The notes under the pieces: model-generated | The model's database searches: none | What the model was told of the DNA's origin: nothing | Seen by the model: the letters and a program-made list of their open reading frames with translations, nothing else | Made by a program: the position numbers and the translations under genes | Source: Photobacterium aquimaris | Lineage (GTDB): Bacteria; Pseudomonadota; Gammaproteobacteria; Enterobacterales; Vibrionaceae | Length of the DNA stretch: 64,000 bases | NCBI RefSeq assembly: GCF_002954455.1 | Contig: NZ_MSCC01000001.1 | Location: 1,129,289 to 1,193,288, forward strand | Reading direction: 5' to 3' | Part shown: positions 1-9,709 of the stretch, in pieces | How the letters are laid out: every line of letters starts with the position of its first letter | How positions within the stretch are numbered: the first letter of the stretch is position 1

Positions 1-116
1 TTAATTACTACCAGAATAACCATCATTAAACAATTGCCGATAAGGATTAAGCTATTTCTATTGAATAGCCAATGTTTGAGTGTAAGTGTGAGGGCTGTCA
101 TAGGTGAATCTTCCAT
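1..116 (-). CDS. N-terminus of an unidentified membrane protein, cut by the window edge
   Basis: A minus-strand frame opens at ATG 116 (or the in-frame ATG at 101) and stays open to base 1. It encodes about 38 residues beginning MEDSPMTALTLTLKHW, followed by a hydrophobic stretch (SLILIG, MMVILVVI) that looks like a first transmembrane segment. The product cannot be identified from so short a piece. The start at 101 has a weak purine stretch (GGAAGA) upstream. If it is a gene, its promoter lies in 117-413, shared with the divergent small gene at 414. No other feature was recognised in 117-413. Confidence 0.35.
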   Translation of the reverse strand, partial: MEDSPMTALTLTLKHWLFNRNSLILIGNCLMMVILVVI

Positions 117-413
117 ATATTAAGGCGACATTATTTTTATAATTAGCTTTATTTAGCGGAAGTGATAATACGTCGTGTCGTGGTGGCTTTATGTGATGAA
201 GTTATATAAATAAAATGGTGGTTGTTTGTTTTTCGTTGTTGTGATCTCTCTGTGAATGTTAATGATGGTCTTTATTTGGAATATTATTTTAGCAATATAA
301 TGTTATTACGCTATATAATTTTATAAAAATAGCCTGTGCAGATTATTTTGTTATATGGTAAAATGCGCAATGCAACTTGATGCTTACAGGTTAAGGACGA
401 TGGCTAGTTAATA

Positions 414-527
414 ATGAAAGAAAAAAAAATGTGTTTAACTAAAAAAATTCATAAAGAAGCACAAGAGCATTTACAGACAGTACGTAAACGGATGCTCAGT
501 AATATGAATAAGAAAAAATACGGTTAG
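414..527 (+). CDS. Small basic protein, 37 residues, unknown function
   Basis: ATG at 414 opens a 37-codon frame ending in TAG at 525-527. The product starts MKEKKMCLTKKIHKEAQ and ends MNKKKYG, is strongly basic, has one Cys, and is predicted to be mostly helical. AAGGA at about 393-397 is rather far from the ATG. The main support is that a strong intrinsic terminator (553-586) follows 25 bases after the stop on the same strand, so some short transcript ends here. Possible roles such as nucleic-acid binding are only suggested by charge. It could also be a small RNA with a fortuitous reading frame. Confidence 0.45.
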   Translation: MKEKKMCLTKKIHKEAQEHLQTVRKRMLSNMNKKKYG

Positions 528-552
528 TCATATTTTAGGGATTAACTGATAG

Positions 553-586
553 AGCCAATCGTTTAATAAAGCGATTGGCTTTTTTG
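553..586 (+). terminator. Intrinsic terminator after the small basic ORF
   Basis: Perfect 9-bp arms (AGCCAATCG at 553-561 and CGATTGGCT at 572-580) with a 10-base loop are followed by a run of six T on the plus strand. The minus strand lacks a T run after the hairpin, so it serves the plus-strand transcript rather than sanA. Confidence 0.8.
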
Positions 587-596
587 GTTTTAGTGC

Positions 597-1355
597 TTAA
601 TCAATGCTAGGACTAGGTTGAGTTGTAATTGCTGCCGATAGTGGTGCGGTTTCGACCTCGGCATTGTTATTTGGCTTTGTGAGGGGTACAGCTGGTTGCA
701 CTTTCATTAATGGATCAAGAATAGGTTCTTTTGGACCTAAAAACTTAGGCTGTACATTTAATATAAACAAATCAATTATTGCTTTAACACGGGCAAAGAC
801 TTCTCGTACACGAATTTTAAAACTTGCCATACCACGACGGGGTTCTTTAACGGCTAAGCAGACAGCATTAATGTTGTAATGATCGGCAATAAAAAGCGCG
901 CGTTCACAATGAAATTGTTGGGTAATAATAACAAAACGATCAGCGTCAAAAACTTCTTTTGCTCGAACGACAGAATCGAGAGTACGAAAACCTGCATAAT
1001 CTAATACTATTTCATTACTAGGCACGCCTGCTTTTAATAAATCACGTTTCATGGTTCGAGGTTCATTATATGAACGGTGAGCGTTATCGCCACTGACTAA
1101 AAAAACATCAATCTTATGTTTTTTATAGAGATCGATAGCAGCAGACATACGGTAGGTATAATAGGGGTTGAGTGTTTTTGCGATGTATTTACTTGTCCCT
1201 AATACTAAGCCTACATTATACGACGGTAGTTTTGCTGGATCGTGAAAAATACGGTTTTCTGTTTGTGCAGAAACCCAGCGATCAAGTAATAATAATGAGG
1301 CTACAAAAATGATAAAGAGAACTGCAGTAATGCGAATAATGTTGAGCAGTTTCAT
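597..1355 (-). CDS. sanA: SanA-like DUF218 envelope protein
   Basis: 252 residues. There is a single N-terminal membrane anchor (about residues 7-25) and a DUF218/SanA domain (about 47-190) with the family hallmarks GLVLGTSKY, a YRMSAA segment, LVSGDN and VITQQFHCERA. In enterobacteria SanA is an inner-membrane protein needed for the envelope barrier to vancomycin at high temperature. The biochemical activity is not established. The C-terminal 50 residues (after the conserved LDLFILNVQPKFLGP segment) are a Pro/Thr-rich tail that looks like a lineage-specific extension. The gene appears to be monocistronic. Confidence 0.85.
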   Translation of the reverse strand: MKLLNIIRITAVLFIIFVASLLLLDRWVSAQTENRIFHDPAKLPSYNVGLVLGTSKYIAKTLNPYYTYRMSAAIDLYKKHKIDVFLVSGDNAHRSYNEPRTMKRDLLKAGVPSNEIVLDYAGFRTLDSVVRAKEVFDADRFVIITQQFHCERALFIADHYNINAVCLAVKEPRRGMASFKIRVREVFARVKAIIDLFILNVQPKFLGPKEPILDPLMKVQPAVPLTKPNNNAEVETAPLSAAITTQPSPSID

Positions 1356-1502
1356 AATTATCCAAACTAAAAATATAATGCTTTATTAATATCTTACCTT
1401 AATAAAATATATTATTGTTCAAAAAAGAGAGAACAGCTGTACTAATTGAGAGAGTTTGTATTTTTTGTGCGCAAGTTCATGCATTAAAATGCTTCAAATG
1501 AA

Positions 1503-1532
1503 AATTCGAAGCGTTATTAAACACTTCGAATT
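1503..1532 (-). terminator. Hairpin terminator downstream of maeA
   Basis: Perfect 9-bp inverted repeat AATTCGAAG / CTTCGAATT with a 12-base loop, 21 bases beyond the maeA stop. The minus strand continues with a short T-rich stretch, so this is a reasonable terminator for maeA. Confidence 0.6.
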
Positions 1533-1553
1533 AGAAATTAATGATTGTTGAAT

Positions 1554-3242
1554 TTAGAATGAAGTACGTTTATAACGACGGTATTCTGATTTCCAGAAAT
1601 TAGCATCGATCTTCTCGTGAATACGTTCATCTGAATTCTTTGGTGCCTTGTGCTGTTCAACTGCTTTTTTAGCAACCGCAAAAGCAATTTTACGTGATAC
1701 TTTTTGAATATCTTCAAGACCTGGTAATAACGGGCCTTCACCATTAATCGCTAATGGTGAGCATTCAGCTAAAGCACGGCTACTTTCCATCAACATTTCA
1801 TTGGTTACACGGCGAGCATTAACTGCAAGTACACCTAGACCAATACCCGGGAAAATATAACTATTGTTACATTGAACGATTGGGTAAGTTTTACCTTCGT
1901 AAACAACAGGATCAAATGGTGACCCTGTTGCAACTAACGCATTGCCTTCAGTCCAGTGAATCAAATCAAATGGTGTTGCTTCAACACGACTAGTTGGGTT
2001 TGATAGTGGAAAGATGATAGGGCGAGGACAGTGAGCGTACATTTCACGGATCACTTCTTCACTGAACAACCCTGGTACACCAGAAACACCAATTAATACT
2101 GTTGGTTTAGCGTTACGCATAACATCTAATAACGAGATGTTATTATCTAGCAGTTCCCAGTCTTGAATATTGGTATTTTTCTGTACCAATGCTTGCTGGA
2201 AGTTGAGCAGATTTGGCATGTTTTCAACTAACAAGCCCCAACGATCCACCATGAATACTTGGCTACGTGCTTGGGCATCAGTAATACCATCAGCAACCAT
2301 CTGAGCAATAATCGCTTCTGCAATACCACAACCCGCAGAGCCTGCACCCAAGAAAGTGACACGTTGATCTGATAATTTGGTACCAGCGGCTTTACATGCT
2401 GCTAATAATGAACCAACAGTGACAGCAGCAGTACCTTGAATATCATCGTTAAAGCAACACACTTTATCTTTATAACGTTCAAGTAACGGCATCGCATTTT
2501 TTTGAGCGAAATCTTCAAATTGAATTAATGCTTCAGGCCAACGGTGTTTAACTGCTTGAATAAAGTCATCGACAAAATTGTCATATTCGCTACCCGTTAT
2601 ACGCGTATGGCGCCAACCCATATACATAGGATCAGATAAACGTTGTGGGTTATTAGTACCTACATCAAGTACGACTGGTAACGTGTAAGCAGGACTAATA
2701 CCACCACACGCGGTGTAAAGAGATAGCTTACCAATAGGAATACCCATACCACCGATACCTTGGTCGCCTAAACCAAGAATACGCTCACCATCGGTAACAA
2801 CGATCACCTTTACATTTTGACGTGACGCGTTATTGAGCATGTCTTCAATACGGTCACGATTTGGGTATGAAATAAATAGACCGCGTCCACGACGGTATAT
2901 ATTTGAGAAATCTTCACACGCAGAGCCTACTGTTGGCGTGTAAATAATTGGCATCATTTCGGTGATATGATTTTCAACTAAACGGTAAAAAAGCGTTTCG
3001 TTAGTATCTTGAATATTACGTAAATAGATATGGCGATCCATATCATTATCGAATTTTTGATATTGCTGATAAGCACGATCGGTTTGTTCTTCGATTGACT
3101 CGATAGCTTCAGGTAGAAGACCTTCTAGATTGAAGAACATACGCTCTTCAACAGAGAATGCGCTGCCTTTGTTTAGTAATGGCGTCTCAAGAAGTATTGG
3201 GCCTGCGTAAGGAATATATAGCGGTCTTTTATTGTTGTTCAT
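1554..3242 (-). CDS. maeA: NAD-dependent malic enzyme
   Basis: 562 residues, close to the usual length of bacterial SfcA/MaeA (about 565). It catalyses oxidative decarboxylation of malate to pyruvate with NAD+. The N-terminal malic domain carries the conserved [10 protein letters not shown] and RGRGLFIS segments (about residues 100-125) and the [16 protein letters not shown] motif. The C-terminal Rossmann domain begins with [15 protein letters not shown] (about 295-310). The product lies in the cytoplasm and feeds pyruvate metabolism during growth on C4 acids. Single gene with its own terminator; intact and unremarkable. Confidence 0.95.
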   Translation of the reverse strand: MNNNKRPLYIPYAGPILLETPLLNKGSAFSVEERMFFNLEGLLPEAIESIEEQTDRAYQQYQKFDNDMDRHIYLRNIQDTNETLFYRLVENHITEMMPIIYTPTVGSACEDFSNIYRRGRGLFISYPNRDRIEDMLNNASRQNVKVIVVTDGERILGLGDQGIGGMGIPIGKLSLYTACGGISPAYTLPVVLDVGTNNPQRLSDPMYMGWRHTRITGSEYDNFVDDFIQAVKHRWPEALIQFEDFAQKNAMPLLERYKDKVCCFNDDIQGTAAVTVGSLLAACKAAGTKLSDQRVTFLGAGSAGCGIAEAIIAQMVADGITDAQARSQVFMVDRWGLLVENMPNLLNFQQALVQKNTNIQDWELLDNNISLLDVMRNAKPTVLIGVSGVPGLFSEEVIREMYAHCPRPIIFPLSNPTSRVEATPFDLIHWTEGNALVATGSPFDPVVYEGKTYPIVQCNNSYIFPGIGLGVLAVNARRVTNEMLMESSRALAECSPLAINGEGPLLPGLEDIQKVSRKIAFAVAKKAVEQHKAPKNSDERIHEKIDANFWKSEYRRYKRTSF

Positions 3243-3430
3243 ACAGTAAACTCTGTTGCGATTAAGCCAGAAAAAGGAACGATGATTTCGATTGTGCTAA
3301 TGCTAGAACTTCATCGTTGATAATTCAAAGGCTAGAGTGATTTATTTCGAGAAAGTGATCATGTTTCTGGTGTTTATTTTATTAATAACAATAAATATGG
3401 CGTTTTTTTGCAGCGGGAAAGTATTTTATA

Positions 3431-3463
3431 AAATAAAAGCCCTTAAAATAAGAGCTTTTATTT
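3431..3463 (-). terminator. Terminator downstream of menB
   Basis: Perfect 10-bp arms AAATAAAAGC (3431-3440) and GCTTTTATTT (3454-3463) with a 13-base loop. The A/T ends give a T run on the minus strand, 36 bases after the menB stop. Confidence 0.7.
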
Positions 3464-3498
3464 GTCAGTAACGATGTTGAATTAATGATAATCTGTGA

Positions 3499-4395
3499 TT
3501 AATAATGCCAAGGGAACTTACTGAAATCTTGATCGCGTTTCTCAAGGAAAGCATCACGGCCTTCTTGCGCTTCAGCAGTGCCATAAGCTAAGCGGGTCGC
3601 TTCACCTGCAAATAATTGCTGACCAACAAGACCATCGTCTGGCAAGTTAAAGCCGTATTTCAGCATACGCATTGCTGTTGGTGATTTACTGTTAATCTCT
3701 TTTGCCCAGCGTAACGCTTCTTCCTCAAGCTCAAAGTGATCAACGACTTTGTTAACCATACCCATGTCATAAGCTTCTTGAGCACTGTAGTTAAAACCAC
3801 AGAAGAAGATTTCACGAGCACGTTTTTGGCCGATCATTTTCGCTAAGTATGCAGAGCCGTAACCAGAGTCAAATGATGCTACATCAGGATCAGTTTGTTT
3901 AAATACCGCATGTTCTTTTGATGCAAGGGTTAAGTCGCATACCACATGCAGGCTATGACCACCGCCAACAGCCCAACCCGGAACAACCGCAATCACAACT
4001 TTTGGCATAAAACGAATCAGGCGTTGTACTTCAAGGATATGCAATCGACCCATACGAGCCACATCTGCTGTACCTTCTTCAGCACCTTCATATTTATAGC
4101 CATCTTTACCACGGATACGTTGATCGCCACCCGATGAGAAAGACCACTGTCCTTTATGCGATGGGCCATTACCGGTAATTAATACACAGCCAACATCAGA
4201 CCATTGACGCGCATGATCAAGCGCAGTGTACAGTTCATCAACAGTTTTAGGACGAAACGCATTTAAGCAATCAGGACGATCAATGGCAATACGTACTGTG
4301 CCATGGGCTTTAGCACGGTGATAAGTAATATCTTCAAAGTTAAAGCCCGGAACGGCTTCCCATAATTCAGGGTTAAAAATGGTTTTGCTAGTCAT
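3499..4395 (-). CDS. menB: 1,4-dihydroxy-2-naphthoyl-CoA synthase
   Basis: 298-residue crotonase-fold enzyme that closes the naphthoquinone ring from O-succinylbenzoyl-CoA in menaquinone synthesis. Visible family features are ITGNGPSHKGQWSFSSGGDQ (substrate loop), the oxyanion-hole region VIAVVPGWAVGGGHSLH, and the C-terminal QEGRDAFLEKRDQDFSKFPWHY. The start is supported by GGAGGC about 9 bases upstream. It stands alone here, away from other men genes. Menaquinone would be the natural electron acceptor pool for anaerobic enzymes such as the formate dehydrogenase encoded later in the window, a physiological link only. Confidence 0.95.
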   Translation of the reverse strand: MTSKTIFNPELWEAVPGFNFEDITYHRAKAHGTVRIAIDRPDCLNAFRPKTVDELYTALDHARQWSDVGCVLITGNGPSHKGQWSFSSGGDQRIRGKDGYKYEGAEEGTADVARMGRLHILEVQRLIRFMPKVVIAVVPGWAVGGGHSLHVVCDLTLASKEHAVFKQTDPDVASFDSGYGSAYLAKMIGQKRAREIFFCGFNYSAQEAYDMGMVNKVVDHFELEEEALRWAKEINSKSPTAMRMLKYGFNLPDDGLVGQQLFAGEATRLAYGTAEAQEGRDAFLEKRDQDFSKFPWHY

Positions 4396-4593
4396 ACGGC
4401 GCTGCCTCCATAAGTAGATGCTGTAAGGCTAGGGAGTTATAGCAAAAAGTCAATTATTGTAGGACGAAACTGACATAATAACGAAAATAAACCAACGATT
4501 GTTTATGGAATCAGCAACTATGCAAGCTCTGCAATGACATTACCGCTGTTTGTTGTCACAATAAGACCGTCAGTATCAGTAATAGATTGAATT

Positions 4594-6993
4594 ATGTACG
4601 CTTCATTGCCTATCGATAGTATTAAGTCCGATTTTTTAGCTGCATTATCTCAGCAGCATATAGTGGTTGAAGCTGAAACAGGCTCGGGAAAATCAACCCG
4701 TTTACCTTTATGGGCTGCACAAGTTGGCCGCGTGCTGGTGGTTGAACCGCGACGTGTAGCCTGCACATCGTTAGCGGAATACTTAAACACTGATGTTGCT
4801 AATCCGCAACAAATATCAGTGGGCTATGCAATTCGGTTTGAACAACATTTTGATGATAATACTCAAGTGGTATTTGCAACACCTGGAGTTGCACTACGGT
4901 GGTTAAGTGATGATCAATTAGCCCAATTTAATACAGTTATTATTGATGAGTTCCATGAACGGCGTTGGGATACTGATTTACTGCTCGCACTTTTAAAACA
5001 GCGTCAAAGTCATCGCTTAGTTGCAACATCGGCCACTATGGATAGCCAACGATTAGTTGAATATCTTGATGCGACTCATTTACATGCAGCAGGACGTCAT
5101 TTTGAGGTTGAGGTTAATCATTATGCAACGGATAACCAAACCATGCCTAGTGGTGATCATCTTGAACAGCGGATCGTCAAACTACTCCGTCAGCATTATG
5201 ATAATCATCAAGATATATTGGTATTTTTACCGGGGAAAAAAGAAATTAGCGCAACATTGCAAGCAGTTAAACGCTACTTTGTTGATGAGATAGCCTCAAG
5301 TGCCATCGATGTGATTCCACTGCATGCCTCAGTAACTGATGATGAACGCCAACGGGCATTAACCGCCAGCGAGAAGCAACGGATTATATTAGCCACTAAT
5401 GTTGCAGAAACATCGCTGACCATTCCCGGTGTAACATTAATTATTGATTCTGGATTAGAGCGTCGTACTCACCAGCGTAATGGGCGGATGGTGTTATCAC
5501 TGCATGCGATTTCAAAAGCCAGTGCAGAGCAACGCAAAGGCCGTGCAGGACGAGTTAAAGATGGTGTTTGTCTGCGTTTATATGGCAAAGCTGCGCCACT
5601 AGAGCGATTAACCCCTGCAGAACTACAACGTGAAGAGTTAGTTGAGCCGTATTTAGCCGCTTTATGCTGTGATGCTAAATTTTCACAATTACTCTTTATT
5701 GATCCTTTACCTGAGAAAACCTTAGCAAGTGCTTTTGAGGCCTTGTTGACCATGAAAGCGGTCACCAATGAAGAAGTTGTCACTGATTATGGTCGCCGTT
5801 TGTATCAATTACCGATTGATAGCTTATTTGCCCACTTAATTACAGCGATGCCTGAGCGTCGTCATCAAGAAGCGATGGTTGATTTAGCGGCGGCGTTATC
5901 TATTCCGCAAAAATTGTGGCAACCACCGAAATCAGAGCAAGATCAGCAGGCATTGTTTTTATGGCTCGGGCAGCAATATTGTGATGCAACAGCGTTAATT
6001 AAAATTGTACGGGTGAATGTTGTCCCTGAATGGTTAACCGTTGATGACAATATGCGTGCAGAGGCACGATTATTAGCATCTAAAATGCGCGAAGTGCTGC
6101 AATTGCCTCAGCTCGAAGTTAGCAGTGCATTTCGTCGTCAGCCATGGATAGAAGCGGTGATGAATGCTACTCCTGAATTAGTTTACATACGTCGCCAACG
6201 ACGTCGACAAGCATTAGCTAATGGCTTTAATGAAGTCACATTAAGCCGAGATACTTTATTTGCTATTGAGCATGATCAAGCTACTGAAGCTGCGGTAGTG
6301 TTTGATCAATTTGCCTTACCTGGAAAAGGTATGAAGCAAAACCTCGTTTTAGCGACCTGTATTGCACCAGTGACGTTGTCGCAAATTGTCGCGCTTGATC
6401 TTGGTGAAAACCAGCAAGGACAAACTGTTGAAACCAGCGCGGGTCACTTTCAGACCGCTATTGAACGGATTTATGCTGGGCAGGTTATAGATACTCAATG
6501 GCAAGATGTTAGTGGCGGTGCAGCGAGTACCGCGATTGTTGATTTGATTTTAGCCAATGACGTATTAGAAGGGTTAGCTGCACGGTTAAAAGTCGATATA
6601 CAACAATGGAATTTATATTTAGCTTTAGGCCATTATCAAGCTGATATTTGTCAGCGTGAGCCTGAAGTAGTTGATTTAACGATGTGGCTATCACAACAAA
6701 TTACCGATCTTGGAATTGAAACGATCGATGATATTGCTTTATTCAGTGCTGAAGATTTTGTATTTGATGGTATTCCGGATTGGGAGCGTGAAGCGTTTGA
6801 TAATCAATACCCGCACAGGGTGAGGTTAAATGATTTTGAGATGCGGATTGAATATCAGATCAGCCGTAAAACCGTGATTGCACATTATCATCAAGGTAAC
6901 CGTAAACAAGATCCTAAACGGTGGGAGTTACCACGCTGGCAAGGTTGGCGAATTAAATATAAAAAAGCCAGTCGTACGATTGATATTCACTAA
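4594..6993 (+). CDS. hrpB: ATP-dependent helicase HrpB
   Basis: 799 residues, near the length of E. coli HrpB (about 810-820). DEAH-box superfamily 2 helicase with Walker A ETGSGKST (about residues 28-36), the motif II variant DEFHERRWD typical of HrpB rather than HrpA, motif III ATSATMD, and motif VI QRKGRAGR. The C-terminal HrpB-specific region follows. The RNA substrate of HrpB is poorly defined. The start has no clear Shine-Dalgarno sequence. Divergent from menB with a 198-base shared promoter region. Confidence 0.92.
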   Translation: MYASLPIDSIKSDFLAALSQQHIVVEAETGSGKSTRLPLWAAQVGRVLVVEPRRVACTSLAEYLNTDVANPQQISVGYAIRFEQHFDDNTQVVFATPGVALRWLSDDQLAQFNTVIIDEFHERRWDTDLLLALLKQRQSHRLVATSATMDSQRLVEYLDATHLHAAGRHFEVEVNHYATDNQTMPSGDHLEQRIVKLLRQHYDNHQDILVFLPGKKEISATLQAVKRYFVDEIASSAIDVIPLHASVTDDERQRALTASEKQRIILATNVAETSLTIPGVTLIIDSGLERRTHQRNGRMVLSLHAISKASAEQRKGRAGRVKDGVCLRLYGKAAPLERLTPAELQREELVEPYLAALCCDAKFSQLLFIDPLPEKTLASAFEALLTMKAVTNEEVVTDYGRRLYQLPIDSLFAHLITAMPERRHQEAMVDLAAALSIPQKLWQPPKSEQDQQALFLWLGQQYCDATALIKIVRVNVVPEWLTVDDNMRAEARLLASKMREVLQLPQLEVSSAFRRQPWIEAVMNATPELVYIRRQRRRQALANGFNEVTLSRDTLFAIEHDQATEAAVVFDQFALPGKGMKQNLVLATCIAPVTLSQIVALDLGENQQGQTVETSAGHFQTAIERIYAGQVIDTQWQDVSGGAASTAIVDLILANDVLEGLAARLKVDIQQWNLYLALGHYQADICQREPEVVDLTMWLSQQITDLGIETIDDIALFSAEDFVFDGIPDWEREAFDNQYPHRVRLNDFEMRIEYQISRKTVIAHYHQGNRKQDPKRWELPRWQGWRIKYKKASRTIDIH

Positions 6994-7003
6994 TAACAGA
7001 GTA

Positions 7004-7041
7004 AAAAAAAGCATGCCACAGTAGTGGATAGCTACTGTGGC
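7004..7041 (-). terminator. Bidirectional hairpin between hrpB and the TerB-like gene
   Basis: Perfect 10-bp inverted repeat GCCACAGTAG (7015-7024) / CTACTGTGGC (7032-7041). On the minus strand the hairpin is followed by GCATGC and a run of eight T, so it mainly ends the terB-like transcript. hrpB transcription from the other side also meets the hairpin. Confidence 0.7.
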
Positions 7042-7067
7042 TTACATAATTAAGGTCAAGGTTGTTG

Positions 7068-7520
7068 TTATAAGGTTTTGGCAGCGTTAAGTTTAGCGCG
7101 AATAAATTCTGAGTGATCTAAATAGATCAAGTCTGATACTTGTCTGATCACAGCTTCTTCCAAAGGATCAATCACCCCATCGGCATAAGCAACTTGCCAC
7201 ATAGCCTCAATTAATTGGTAGCGTTGGGGTTGTGATAACTCTCGTAATTTATTAGTGAACTCATACAAAGACACCGATTTTTGGCTTTGTTGTTGAGCTT
7301 TTTCTAGTAATATCAGTGCTTGCTCTTCAGTGGTATCAAGCAGCTTAATTAACAGTTGTATTTTAGCTTGTTCTTCGCGTGGGTCACGATCATGATCAGC
7401 ATTAGCGACCTCACACAGCAATGATGCCATTGCTAAATTAAGCGTTGGTGTATCGACTGCGCCAGCACTCGCACTTTCATTCATAACTTGTCTAAACAAA
7501 GTTCGTAATGTCGAAAACAT
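7068..7520 (-). CDS. TerB-family (TerB_C/COG4103-like) protein
   Basis: 150 residues, all-helical, matching the stand-alone TerB-like family. Two metal-binding-type acidic segments are visible: ANADHDRDPREE (about residues 37-48) and ADGVIDPLEE (about 113-122). These resemble the paired acidic motifs of TerB-domain proteins. No tellurite-resistance neighbours (TerC, TerD, TerZ) are present, so a resistance role should not be assumed. The gene is a conserved single gene in this kind of genome; its function is unknown. Confidence 0.75.
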   Translation of the reverse strand: MFSTLRTLFRQVMNESASAGAVDTPTLNLAMASLLCEVANADHDRDPREEQAKIQLLIKLLDTTEEQALILLEKAQQQSQKSVSLYEFTNKLRELSQPQRYQLIEAMWQVAYADGVIDPLEEAVIRQVSDLIYLDHSEFIRAKLNAAKTL

Positions 7521-7624
7521 TGTGGCCCTTATTTTGGTGATAATTACGTATAACTAACCCTTAAGTCTATAACGATATGGCGTAAAAATAAAAGTCGCTA
7601 AATATACGTTTGCAGTTTTACAGG

Positions 7625-8599
7625 TTATATCCACTTACGCCTATAAAATAATGCCAGTTGTAGGATTAATACTCCGACTAATAATCCACAGAAGATTGAA
7701 AATGACAAATGATCCTCAGCTCCAGGAATACCATCAAGGTTAACTCCAAATAAGCCGGTTAAAAAACCAAGAGGTAAGAAGACAGTGGTAATCAACGATA
7801 GAAAGTACAGACGTTGATTTAATGTTTCTGATTGTAAGCTCATTAATTCTTCTTGGGTTACATTGGCGCGTTCACGGATTGCATTAAGATCATCAAGTGC
7901 ATGGCTGATTTTTTCGTCAACCTCATGAATTTTTTGACGTTCTGCTAAAGAAAGCAATGGCGTTTCTATGGTTATTAACTTTGCTAATGCATCGCGTTGT
8001 GGGGTCATTGAATGGCGTAGTTTTACAGTTTTACGACGTAATACCGCGATATTATTACGTAAATTCATATCGCTATCAGTCATGACTTGCTCTTCAAGCT
8101 CAGTCAATTGCTCATCAAGATTATCAATAACCTTCATTTTTCGACTGACCAAATGGTCACATAAACTTAAAATAAAATTACCAATAGTTGTCGGACCAAA
8201 ACCACCTTCAATATGATCAGCAATACGAGAGATTGCTACCACTGGTTGGTCTGAAGTAGTAACAATTAAGTTTTTAGTGAAATAACCACGAATAGACAGC
8301 ATTTTATCTGATGGCTTATGTTGGCTATCTTTATCAATGTCCACCCCGCGTAATGCTAAGAAAAAGCCATCTTTAGTTTGGTTTAAACGTGGTCGATCTC
8401 GATCATTGGTCAGCGAATCTTTCTCGATATCAGGCAATTGGCTTTGTTGTATCCATTGCTGTGCTTGTGGCTGAGTAAAGTCGAGGTGTAGCCAGAGTAA
8501 ACCATCAGTAGATTGCCAGTTATTAATTTTATCAAGGGTCAGTGCTGGTTTGGAATGATCGCCATTAAGTTGATAACAGTAAGCAAAACAATGTGGCAT
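7625..8599 (-). CDS. zntB: CorA-family divalent cation transporter, ZntB type
   Basis: 324 residues, matching ZntB (about 327). A large cytoplasmic N-terminal funnel domain with long coiled helices (about 120-255) is followed by two C-terminal transmembrane helices. The first of these ends in the family signature GVN (LFGVNLDGIPG, about residue 283). The C-terminus is basic (YRRKWI). ZntB proteins move Zn2+, and other CorA members move Mg2+/Co2+. The GVN (rather than GMN) triplet and the IPG loop favour ZntB. Located in the inner membrane as a pentamer. Confidence 0.85.
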   Translation of the reverse strand: MPHCFAYCYQLNGDHSKPALTLDKINNWQSTDGLLWLHLDFTQPQAQQWIQQSQLPDIEKDSLTNDRDRPRLNQTKDGFFLALRGVDIDKDSQHKPSDKMLSIRGYFTKNLIVTTSDQPVVAISRIADHIEGGFGPTTIGNFILSLCDHLVSRKMKVIDNLDEQLTELEEQVMTDSDMNLRNNIAVLRRKTVKLRHSMTPQRDALAKLITIETPLLSLAERQKIHEVDEKISHALDDLNAIRERANVTQEELMSLQSETLNQRLYFLSLITTVFLPLGFLTGLFGVNLDGIPGAEDHLSFSIFCGLLVGVLILQLALFYRRKWI

Positions 8600-8722
8600 A
8601 GAGGATCCCTTTAATAGTGCTAAGTACTTAAGTCTTATTTATTTTGTGCTTATAAGCTTAACCGATATAAGCCATCGATAGAAAATAAAATATTTGGTGG
8701 TTATTGATTGAGCAGTTGACGG

Positions 8723-9583
8723 TTAAGATTCACTCTGAAAGCGTGATCTGAACTGACGTGGGGTAAAAGAACTCCAACTTTTAAAACGGGTACTAAAATT
8801 GGTCGGGTTTGGGTAACCACAAAAGTCACTGATATGTTGAATAGGCCATGAAGTGGTAGTTAATAAACCTGCGGCATGCTCCATACGCAAATGGGTTAAG
8901 CGTGCCATTGGTGATTGACTATAATATTGCTGACACAAACGGTGTAAGTGAGGTTCAGAGCATGGGTACACGGCAGCAAGATCTTTTACTTGCCATGGGT
9001 AGTGTAATTGCCGTTTAGCATGTTGAAATACACGTTCTAAACGCTGCAAAGCCAATGGTGAGTGAGGTGCTGTACGGTTAGCAACCAACAAGCATAATTG
9101 TTCAGTGATGTTGGTTGAAATTTGATCCGCAAGGGGGTAATTCAAACAGAGTGCTTGTTGAAGACAATCGATAGTTTGAAATAATAATGATCCTGATTGA
9201 GTTGGATAATAGGTTATTTCATGGGGCAAGCGCTGATCCCAATAACTTTGTTGTTCTAACATTACCCATGCCATATCCCAAATAAGCTCCTGATTCTCGT
9301 CTGGGTTGATATCAAATCCATTCTCACACCCCGGTGGTACATATATGACATGCTCTGGTTGTAAATCCCATTGTTTGGTTGGCGTGCTAAGCATACCGCG
9401 ACCTTTGATCGTAAATAGCAGCATATGCATATCAGGGTTGCGGCGATAAATAGTAAACGCTTCTTTGCCATAATTAATGCCACATTGAATAATGTGTTTT
9501 TGTTCCAAGGCTAATGATTGTACTTGGTCAATAATGATTGATTGGCATTGCGATGAAATATTTAAATGTTCAAACCATGCCAT
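8723..9583 (-). CDS. AraC-family transcriptional regulator
   Basis: 286 residues. The N-terminal half is a cupin-like sensor (LLFTIKGRGMLST, LQPEHVIYVPPG). The C-terminal about 95 residues are the double helix-turn-helix AraC domain (WQVKDLAAVYPCSEPHLHRLCQQYY and HISDFCGYPNPTNFSTRFKSW). It is divergent from the MATE exporter gene with only 126 bases between them. The simplest inference is that it controls that exporter, itself, or both. The ligand is not predictable; this class often senses sugars or small organic compounds. Confidence 0.8.
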   Translation of the reverse strand: MAWFEHLNISSQCQSIIIDQVQSLALEQKHIIQCGINYGKEAFTIYRRNPDMHMLLFTIKGRGMLSTPTKQWDLQPEHVIYVPPGCENGFDINPDENQELIWDMAWVMLEQQSYWDQRLPHEITYYPTQSGSLLFQTIDCLQQALCLNYPLADQISTNITEQLCLLVANRTAPHSPLALQRLERVFQHAKRQLHYPWQVKDLAAVYPCSEPHLHRLCQQYYSQSPMARLTHLRMEHAAGLLTTTSWPIQHISDFCGYPNPTNFSTRFKSWSSFTPRQFRSRFQSES

Positions 9584-9709
9584 TTAAACGTCCTTTTAAG
9601 ATTGAATTTGATAGTTTGGCAAACGTTTTTGATTGCTTAGAATAACCGTAAATTAATAACAATAGGTATGATCACTATCACAAGCTAACTGTTAATTGAG
9701 TATTTAATT

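Noticed and set aside
1-54. Minus-strand frame encoding NPYRQLFNDGYSGSN before a stop at the window start
   Set aside because: It has an in-frame stop upstream at 52-54 and no start; the alternative open frame from ATG 116/101 is more credible.
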